A DNA stretch of 64,000 nt from Culex pipiens pallens (Eukaryota > Arthropoda > Insecta > Diptera > Culicidae). The position numbers and the translations under genes are program-made. Under the pieces are notes generated by a model, which was given only the letters and a program-made list of their open reading frames with translations, was not told the DNA's origin and searched no databases. The stretch spans positions 3,858,382 through 3,922,381 of the forward strand of contig NC_068939.1 in assembly GCF_016801865.2 (NCBI RefSeq). The letters are read 5' to 3'. Position 1 is the stretch's first letter. Each line of letters begins with the position of its first letter. Positions 56,525 to 64,000 of the stretch are shown piece by piece.

Positions 56525-56648
56525 GGGGCAATCCATAAACGACGTTGGCCAATATTGCCACTAAATTTTGTTTTAAATAATTTTCTTGCATTTTTAAAAG
56601 AACAAAAAAAAACTTTTCGTTGTGATTCGCGATTTGTGGACGACCCCC
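56525..56648. mobile_element. Probable short MITE
   Basis: GGGGCAATCCATAAACGAC on the left and the complement of the right end, GGGGTCGTCCACAAATCGCG, are imperfect inverted repeats. No clear target duplication. Confidence 0.45.
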
Positions 56649-59131
56649 TCGTTGTGACTCTGTTCGAAGAAAAGAGTTATTTTCAAACACGAGTGGGCCG
56701 ATTGTATTTGGAGCATCCCTAGCTCATTGTTTGATTCAATTAAGGGGTAGACAATGACGCATGACGTTTTTTCCCACCAAACTTAAAATAAATCTCCAAA
56801 AAGTGCGCGATTACATGATACTTGGCGCACGAGTCGCGTCTCGTGTCTCGAGATGCAGGCAACATGCAACCGAATAAGACTGAAAAAGACTTGAATTGCA
56901 TATGCATGAAATCAAGCACATCAAACAGTAGCTCACGCAGCCAAGTTATTCAATCTTTAAACAAAAACCGAGGCTTCAAAAATTATTGCACAAGCTTATT
57001 TCATTTTCCATCTCATCATCAGGGGTATGATGATGATTGGTGGAAGCGATGTGAAAATTAAGCTATGGAATGCGATCAAGATCGTGATTGCTATCGATAT
57101 GGAAACGTTATTTTCTATTATTCGATATTTAAGGACTAAAATGAGTAGCATTTATTGGAACAAAAGTCTCGATCAATGATTTACAAGGGAAAATAAATCC
57201 TCCACGGAGCAAAAAACGTCAACATTGGCAAACAACCGTCGCGAACGACGACTTTTTTTTTCGTCAATTTCTCTTAAAAATTTCCCCGCAATCCATAGTA
57301 AAGTGAAAACAGCCCCGCGGCCATTACTCAACCTAACCAACCAAAGCCCCCCACTTGCTGAGATCAAGAGAGTGAGAGTAAGCCACCTTCCGCACGAGAG
57401 AGAGAAAAAAATGAGCTTTCGAACCCCCCTTGAACTTATGCTTCATAAATCGAGCAAAAAAAAAGTTTAAGCAAAAAATCTTCCGCATCAAAAGTGGCCT
57501 CGCTCTTGCTCTTGCTCAACCTCTCTCTCTCTCTTTTGCATCGTGTGTTGATGGTGATGTTGTTGATGATGCACAAAGCCACCAGCAGATGATCGAGGGT
57601 CGCGGGCGCCACCGCCATGAGCAGCCAAAGTCGAGCGGTGCGGTTAGTGTTGCTGGAAACGCCTCTCGGATGGTGCATCGAAATCGGACGGAAATCGGTC
57701 GGTAATCGCTTGAGGAAAAACCCCGCTCGTTTGCTGGAAAGAGTGCTGTGACTATCGCTGTGGAAATAATTTAAATTTGGGAACATTTTGTAGAGTGATG
57801 AGTTGATGGTGCAAGTAGTGTGGTTTACAAGTGAAGAAAGCGGAGAACACTGGAATGTCGCCGATTTAGATTGAGGCATGTGGTTTAGTAATAATCTGTT
57901 ATTGAGATTTTTTTTCAATTTTTTATAAATGTCTGTATAGTCTTATAATGGTTTTAGAGATGTGCATTATTTCTGTAGTTTCTACGAAAACTTTTTTATA
58001 AATATTGTGATGTACCCATAGAAGCACAGTACCCATCCGTGAGAAAAAAGAACGCGGACAGAGAGTAATAAGGTACAGTGAACGGACTGTGAGTAAAATT
58101 CAAGAGATGGTGAGAGGGCTATTAAAAGTCCACCACGGTTCCATGAATATGTGATGGTCAACTTTGCTTTGAAGGGTAATTTTGGTCCCTGATTTTGAAT
58201 CCGAGGTCCATTTTTCGAGATCTCGTGACGGTGAGGCAGTACGACCCCTTTCATTTTTCTGGATTTTCACTAAGACACGTTTTTTCAGTGATTTGTAGCT
58301 CGAAACCGTGAGGAGATAAAAATTTTATGCCAAAGGGACTTTTGTGTAAAATCTGACGCTCGATACTACTTACTTACTCAAAATTCCGAAAAAAAAAAGA
58401 ATTCTTCAATTTCCCGTGACTCAACAGTCAGAAATCGAGAGAGATGTAATTTAAGGAAAATTTAAGGTGCTTTACGAACCTGCAAAAACAAAGAGAGATC
58501 ATTTCTTATTTAATGATTATGTGTTTTATGTAACTTTGCAGGGCTACTTTTTAGAGTGCAACAATGTTGTAGAGCAGACAAAAACCAAAAAAATGTATAA
58601 ACATAAGGGCCACGGCGTGGCTGGAGCAAAATATCATAAATAGAGATTTAAAAATAGAAAGTTGTGTTTTACCGGCCTGAATCAGAATCTTTAGAAATCA
58701 AAATATTCGATCGATGAAAATTGCGTTTTTCAAAAATTATAGGTTTTTTTTATTTTTCGGTACGGATTTTTAATTGACTAGCCTTATATGTGGATCGATC
58801 TTTAAAAAAATATTTGTTTTTATTTAAAAATTGTAAAGAAATCTCTTACCCCTTTTTCAACTTCGTTGATCCGTTTTGATTGCCAAAAGATATTCCAATC
58901 TTAACACTGATTTTCGACAATTTTTAAAAACAAATGTTTTTTAAAGATCGATTCACCTATAAGGCTAGGTCAGTTAAAACTCCGTACAAAAAATTAAAAA
59001 CCTATAATTTTTGAAATATTTTGAATATTTTGATTTATACAGATTCTGATTCAGACCGGTAAAACATAAAAATGATTGAAATGATAAATTTTGCTGTAAA
59101 TTCAAAAATGACCTCTTGATGTTTTATAATA
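56649..59131. other. Low-repeat island then AT-rich DNA
   Basis: From 56820 to 57900 the DNA is GC-balanced with CTCT/GAGA runs (57520-57535) and short frames on both strands without domains. From 58000 to 59100 it has an inverted pair around 58690-58800 and 58920-59040 (TTTTTAAAGATCGATC-type), probably another diverged foldback. Confidence 0.4.
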
Positions 59132-59494
59132 CAGTCCAAACTCGTTTATCATAAGGCCTCGGAAAAATTTCACTTCGGATATTCGAATCACGCAAAAAAT
59201 ATGTTTTTGGTTGTCTTATATTTGATTGTCGAGCTTAAGTATGAACCATCTAAAATAATTTAGAACTTTTGAATCCATGATGACAGCAAAAATTGCGGTG
59301 ACGTAATATTAATAAAAACATTTCTTAATTTAAAAGGCAAATAAATATTCAAATTTGACAGAACTCGAATTAAATGTTTAAAGTAAGAAAATAAAAACAT
59401 ACGAAAAAAGCATTTTTTTGGTCATGATTCGATTATCCGATTTCCCATACAAACCTTCGGATAATCGAAACTTCGGATAATCCAGTCTGGACTG
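59132..59494. mobile_element. MITE, 'GACTCGATTATCCGA' family, copy 3
   Basis: The left end CAGTCCAAACTCGTTTATC and the complement of the right, CAGTCCAGACTGGATTATCC, are flanked by TA. The interior aligns with 14085-14473. Confidence 0.8.
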
Positions 59495-60061
59495 TATCTA
59501 ACTTTCCAAGAATATTTTTTGATTTTTTTCCAGAAAGTTGTTAAGTATGCCAATCCAAGAAACTTTGTCCAAAATAGCAAAATTTTATCTTGTAATCTAC
59601 GCCTTCTACGAATAGTTTTCTCAATGGCATCAGCCAAACCCTCAAAAAAATATTATTTTTTGTGTCAATTTTGGGTTATTTTTTAAATAAAAGTCTTCGA
59701 ATGCTCTTGAAAACAAAAATTTTCATTTTTGAAAAAATAAATTTGGATGAAAAAAGTAGAAAAGGTAAAAAATATTCATGTAATTTTGCAAGCTGAATCT
59801 GAGTTTGTCCTCGGAATTGAACCAAAGTGTCAAAATATCGATTTTTGGTCATATTTTGGGTTCTATGAGTTCATATGATTATTTTACAATTTTTTACACG
59901 CTGCGACTTGACGACTTGTCGAAGTTTTTTTTTTATTGAAAACTCTGATTTACAAGGTCTTTTCAATCCGTTTAAAAATTAATAATAAATAAAATCTACC
60001 AACCGTTAATAAACACTATTTAAATTCCCAATTCTATTTCTCCCACCACCTCCCCTTCCAG

Positions 60062-60292
60062 ATTCTGTTCTGCACGCTGAACTCGCACAAGGTCGACATG
60101 AGCAACCTGCTGGGCGGACAGATCGGCCTGAACGATTTCATCTTTGCACACAAAAAGGGCCGCCCGAAGGAGGTGGAAATCGTCAAGTCGGAGGACGCCC
60201 TCGGGCTGACCATCACCGATAACGGCGCCGGCTACGCGTTCATCAAGCGGATCAAAAGTGGCAGCGTGATTGACCGGATTCCCCACATACAG
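60062..60292 (+). CDS. GIPC (kermit) coding exon 2: end of GH1 and first half of PDZ
   Basis: Encodes residues 109-185, after CCCTTCCAG and ending CAG|GTTGGT, both phase 0. It completes the GH1 region (ILFCTLNSHKVDMSNLLGG, QIGLNDFIFAH) and opens the PDZ domain at about residue 145. The carboxylate-binding loop is the GIPC-typical ALGLTI at 154-159, followed by TDNGAGYAFIKRIK, which is almost invariant in the family. PDZ ligands of GIPCs are C-terminal tails of transmembrane receptors. Base use is clearly codon-like (G/C at third positions), unlike the intron around it. Confidence 0.96.
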
Positions 60293-60348
60293 GTTGGTTG
60301 GTTAATTTTGTCAATTTGGGATTTGGACTGATTTGTGTGTGTGCTTAG

Positions 60349-60600
60349 GTCGGTGACCACATCGAGAAGCTGGACGGGGTGAACGTGGTCGGCAAACGGC
60401 ACTACGAGGTGGCCCGCATGCTCAAGGACATTCCGACCGGGTCGACCTTCACGATCCGGCTGGTGGAGCCCATGAAGAGTGGCTTCCAGGGTATTGCGCC
60501 ACGCAACAAGGGCGGTGCCAAGCAGACGAAGCAGGGCTACGGCAGTGGCAAGGAGACGCTTAGGTTTAAGTCCAACGGGAATGCAGCCATCGAGGACGAG
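60349..60600 (+). CDS. GIPC (kermit) coding exon 3: second half of PDZ and linker
   Basis: Encodes residues 186-269, between TGTGCTTAG and GAG|GTAAGA. The PDZ domain finishes at about residue 226 (VGDHIEKLDG, RHYEVARMLKDIPTG, FTIRLVEP). A basic linker rich in Gly, Lys and Gln follows (residues 227-269), with KETLRFKSNG and AAIEDE matching the family's stretch before GH2. The preceding intron is only 56 bp, typical of small insect introns. Confidence 0.95.
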
Positions 60601-60661
60601 GTAAGAATGGGCTTTGAGATGATTTGTGCGAGTCGAAATCTAAACAGGAATGTTTCTTTAG

Positions 60662-60751
60662 CACGACGATGCAACTCAGTGTGGAATAGATGCCATCAAT
60701 TCACTGCTAGATTCGTTTATGGGAATCAACGACACGGAACTAGCGACGCAA
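60662..60751 (+). CDS. GIPC (kermit) coding exon 4: start of GH2
   Basis: Encodes residues 270-299, from TTCTTTAG to CAA|GTGAGT, 30 codons. The sequence IDAINSLLDSFMGINDTELA corresponds to the conserved helix of the GIPC homology 2 domain, the part that binds the myosin VI tail. Short, but secure because it joins in frame on both sides and matches the family in order. Confidence 0.94.
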
Positions 60752-60815
60752 GTGAGTATTTCTTGACCTAAGTATCTAAATCGGAGCAACAATTTAACAC
60801 CCTCCAATTCCGTAG

Positions 60816-60968
60816 ATCTGGGACCTCGGTAGCAACAAAACCAACTCGATGGACTTTGCCGAGGCGATCGATGCGTCCGACCTGGAGGCGTTCGGATTCA
60901 CCGACGACTTTATCATCGAACTGTGGGGAGCGGTCACCGATGCCCGGCAGGGTCGTCATAAAAGATGA
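60816..60968 (+). CDS. GIPC (kermit) coding exon 5: end of GH2 and stop
   Basis: Encodes residues 300-349 and TGA, after AATTCCGTAG. IWDLGSNKTNSMDFAEAIDA, then FGFTDDFIIELWGAVTDAR, are the closing GH2 helices; vertebrate GIPCs have the equivalent FAFPDEFVFDVWGAIGDAK. The last residues are Gly-Arg-His-Lys-Arg, a little longer than the vertebrate Lys-Val-Gly-Arg-Tyr end. Total length of 349 compares with about 330 in other animals, the excess being in the low-complexity head. Confidence 0.95.
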   Translation: MWDLGSNKTNSMDFAEAIDASDLEAFGFTDDFIIELWGAVTDARQGRHKR

Positions 60969-61750
60969 GACGGTGCCAATCGAAGATCGAGTCGATAAAG
61001 CCTGTTGATACTGATGCAACAACAACAATGAAAAAAATGGAAAGCAAAGCAAAACATTCCCCCCACACACTCCTAAGCAAAAAAAAAAAAAAGAAGCAAT
61101 ACCACAAACAAGCAGAGAGAGAAAATAAAATATGATAACACATAAAAAAGGCCAGAGGCACTTACAGTCAATACAGTGCACTGTGTCCAAATTAATTACC
61201 CGCAAAAAAAGAGCTATTTATGATCGATTGTTGACCCCCCTCGGCCGAGAGGCGCAAGTGCTTCATCGCGTCTTCGATAATAGCATTTACAATTTTCGTT
61301 ATGTTAATAAGTGCGTCGTGTTTGTTACGATACGGGGATGCGGACCAAATGTGTGACGCGATGGTTCGGTCACACACGCCTTATTGGAAATTATACTTAT
61401 GATGATGATGATCAAGCAAACGAGCAAATCAATTTACTTTACAGTAGCAGGTAGCAAGAAGAAAGCAAAGTGGGGCAGAAACGCGCGCGCGGAAGTGATA
61501 TAAGTAATTTTAACTAATCGTAAACGTAGTTTCAAGTGAAAAAAAACGAAAAAAAAGAAACAAGTGTACTTATGCCGAATTGTATTTAGTGAAGCAAGGA
61601 AAAAAAAGAAGCAATCTTTTCATTTAAGGGGAAAATCAAGTCATTCAGAAGAGAAAGAGATATTTTAGCTAAAAAAAACAGATTGAACGAAAGGCTTTTT
61701 TTGTATACTTAGGAAACCCGATAAGATAAAAATATAATATACTAAAATAA
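60969..61750 (+). other. GIPC 3' UTR
   Basis: A/C-rich DNA like the Syx1A UTR, with AACAACAAC and AAAAAA runs. A canonical AATAAA lies at 61124-61129, giving a short UTR of about 170 bases. The UTR-like composition continues to about 61750, so a longer form is likely. The end is approximate. Confidence 0.6.
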
Positions 61751-61968
61751 TTTTCAACAAGCAGTTTTCTTTCATGTGAATTCAAGCGATTGCTTTCTAT
61801 AATTAAAACGAATATGCGCCTGGTGAGTATGCAACAAACCTTGTTGGAAAGAAGCACCGTGCTTCTCCATAAATTGCAATGTTTTGCGTGGCTACTTCAT
61901 TCAAGTTTCAAAAAATAACAGCGAGTGAAAAATATGAATTTAAATCTGTAGATTTGATCATTTAATTA

Positions 61969-62212
61969 CAGTCTAAACTCGATTCTCCGAAGTTCGATTA
62001 TCCGAAGGTTTGTATGAAGGAACTTCAGATAATCGAATCACGAACAAAAAAACCATTTTTTGTCTTACTTTTAACACAAAATTCGGGTTCTGCGATTCCA
62101 TTTTAGCCAAATTTGAATGGTTGATTACCTATTGAATTGGAAATGCATTTTTCCAATATTTCATCATCGTCCTTTTGGTTTAAAAAAATCTAAATCACTT
62201 TAGAGTAGTTAC
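61969..62212. mobile_element. MITE, 'GACTCGATTATCCGA' family, truncated copy 4
   Basis: The left end CAGTCTAAACTCGATTCTCC follows TA. The interior runs to about 62212, where the next repeat takes over and the right terminus is missing. Confidence 0.65.
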
Positions 62213-63690
62213 TTCCTTGTAATTAGTTGATTCTACTAACACATAACCGCCAAAACGACGTAAACGCCACGCGACATACGATTGAATGAAGTTTTTACAA
62301 ATCCTTTGTTTTCATATAACATTTGCGAAGCACAAATTAAGGCTAAGAGATTTTTTTGTGTTATTTATATCTAAATGATTTTTTTTTTCCTAGATAAGTA
62401 GTGTCCCTGCCAATGACTTGCACTCATTTTAAAGTATGGTTTATCATTTGGTAATTTTTATTAGGAGCTTTTAAGAGCAAGTCCACGAACAGGGCATACA
62501 CCTTTGTATGTGACGTCGTTTGGACCTCACCAATCTGCCTGAAATTAAAAGTTAAAAAAAATCTTCGAAAATCGAAACACATTTATTAAAAATCGGGTTC
62601 GTTTCCCAAGATACTAGATGTGACCAGTGAAAAAGCAGCCTTTGATTTTTTCTAACTTTAATTTTTTAAAGGGTTTAATCGGATGAAAATAAACATTTAA
62701 TGGATGATTCTTGACTCAGGAACACCAATTTGATAAAATAATCACCAGAAAATGGGATCTCCCGAGCAAAAAATTACAACCAAAAAATTCATTAAAAGAA
62801 AAATTGTCTTTTTTATGTAATGAACTGCCTTACCCAAAGCGTTCTCAGTCTCAGATGGTAGTCCCAGATGTTTCCTACAAGCTGCAGGTCGAACCGAGTT
62901 GATATCTGGATGGAACACTTTTTTATTTGAGTTTGAAAATTGTGCTATTTTTTCACTAAAATGACAATAACTCCCTTTAGATTTAACCAATTGGGATGCT
63001 TCTCTCTGCCTTTTGTTGCATTTTTTAAGCCCTTTCAGATGCATTTAGAATTTTGAATTTTAGTGCGTTAGCTACGAAACAAGATTTTTGACGTTTTTTA
63101 ACCTTCAAACTTTGTGTAACGATTTGTCCCACTTCCCGTTGACCTGAGCACTCGCTCATATTTTGGCCAGATGCTAGTTTTATATGTACAAACAAGCCCT
63201 GAAAATTTCAGGCAGATTGGTGAGGTCGATGCGAGATGGGTATGCTTTGCTCGTGGTCTCGCTCTTAAAAACCCTTGGTTTGGAGGGGCAAGTGAACCAT
63301 ACGGATTTTTAGCATGAAAAAAAATACCAATTGCTGCAACAACACAGCTTGGTGGGTAACAAATGCATAAAATTGCATCAAAACTGATAAAAATTTGTTT
63401 AAAAGAAATTCCCTTGCAAAATATAATGATATTACCAAAATTGAACATGTTTTTTGCCCCAACAGGTTGTTCATATTGCCCCACCTAGCTGTAGAATGTG
63501 CTGAAAAACAATAATTTTAAAATCGTTTTTCATGGTACAAAATCATTTTTTTTTTTTTTGAAGTCGTTTCATAGTCATAGTCAAGACTTTGAAATAAAAT
63601 GATCATCATTATATCCGACTGATTTTTACGTTTTTTATGGGTTTAACGAGCAGCTTCTTAGCTTCTTACATTTGCCCCACTTTTCCCCAG
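62213..63690. mobile_element. Second, degraded copy of the 'GTGGGGCAAG' family
   Basis: 62213-62475 is the reverse complement of about 51325-51560 (shared ACGACGTAAACGCCACG, GTGTCCCTGCCAATGACTTG). The far end carries TTTGCCCCACTTTTCCCC at 63671-63688. The extra sequence between suggests further insertions that I could not delimit. Confidence 0.55.
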
Positions 63691-63908
63691 ATCTAAAATT
63701 TCTAGGGGAGCGGGGGGTAAGACGGCCACCCTAAGGGAGAAGTCTCATAAAATTTACACAACAGATTATTTTGATCTCAAATTACGTACATATTGTTTTA
63801 CCAGTAGTCCATTTTAGAAATGACAAAAATTAGTTGGTCTAAAAACAAATTTTCAATACTTTTCAGCAATTTAAAAAAAAATATTGAAATCGTATATATA
63901 TTAAATAC

Positions 63909-63970
63909 GCGGGGTAAGACGGCCACCCATGTGGGGTAAGACGGCCACCCATGTGGGGTAAGACGGTCAG
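63909..63970 (+). repeat. 22-bp tandem repeat, three units
   Basis: GTGGGGTAAGACGGCCACCC is repeated at 63909, 63931 and 63953 (the last diverging at GGTCAG). A fourth related block, GGGGGGTAAGACGGCCACCC, is at about 63713. It looks like the terminal part of another repeat that continues past the window. Confidence 0.8.
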
Positions 63971-64000
63971 TGCTAAAAATTAACTTAATAACTTTGCTAA

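Larger units (their letters stand above)
29890..60061 (+). other. GIPC intron 1 (30.2 kb)
   Basis: Bounded by GTAAGT and CCACCTCCCCTTCCAG, phase 0. It contains most of the mobile elements listed below. Lower-repeat islands with balanced base composition occur at about 35.0-37.3, 38.7-39.4, 41.2-42.1, 47.6-48.7, 53.6-54.4 and 56.8-57.9 kb. These are the best places to look for enhancers, but I see no specific site in them. No nested gene was recognised. Confidence 0.85.

Noticed and set aside
60768..61205. 145-codon minus-strand frame over GIPC exon 5
   Set aside because: Shadow of the exon and of poly-A stretches in the UTR.
1..64000. CRISPR array, bacterial operons or integrated viral genes
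   Set aside because: No regularly spaced direct repeats with unique spacers, no Shine-Dalgarno-led gene clusters and no viral-type reading frames. The gene structure is eukaryotic.

Overview
The window is animal nuclear DNA: multi-exon genes with GT-AG introns, AT-rich spacers, poly(A) signals and dense short DNA transposons and tRNA-derived SINEs. The MITE and SINE style, together with the proteins encoded, points to a culicine mosquito. Culex is my best guess, but this is an inference and not a database result. Real coding sequence is only about 1.3 kb of the 64 kb. Nearly all long open frames are chance frames in repeats or untranslated regions.

Left third (1 to about 23.7 kb): the 3' end of a plus-strand syntaxin-1A gene (Syx1A), whose upstream exons lie outside the window. 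Three separate short exons (2153-2230, 9056-9133, 13017-13097) each sit behind a 3' splice site, begin in phase 0 with a Lys-Lys-Ile codon triplet, encode a complete alternative C-terminal membrane anchor, and then stop. The middle one is the classical insect neuronal Syx1A tail. A strong donor at 13410 and an acceptor at 17468 suggest that at least the third isoform continues into a roughly 6.2-kb A/C-rich 3' UTR exon ending near the AATAAA at 23679.

Right two thirds: the GIPC gene (kermit in Drosophila), also on the plus strand. Five coding exons (29566-29889, 60062-60292, 60349-60600, 60662-60751, 60816-60968) join in frame, all in phase 0, to a 349-residue GIPC-family PDZ adaptor. Its first coding intron is 30.2 kb and is a trap for mobile elements.

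Repeats: many insertions have readable boundaries. They include a hAT element with an 8-bp duplication, piggyBac-like TTAA elements (nested twice), a family with TA duplications and 'GACTCGATTATCCGA' ends, two large foldback palindromes of one family, a TA-flanked element with 'GGGGAAAGTGGGGCAAG' ends, and three long-duplication retroposon-like insertions with hexameric 3' tails (AATGCT or CATGCT). Several insertions interrupt older repeats, which gives a relative chronology. One retroposon carries four copies of a 12-bp palindromic core at 69-80 bp spacing, and another carries two direct repeats of about 180 bp.

The most interesting biology is the three-way choice of syntaxin membrane anchor with unequal splice-site strength. 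The SINE/retroposon pair sharing a 3' region and the complex 44.0-47.5 kb insertion come next.
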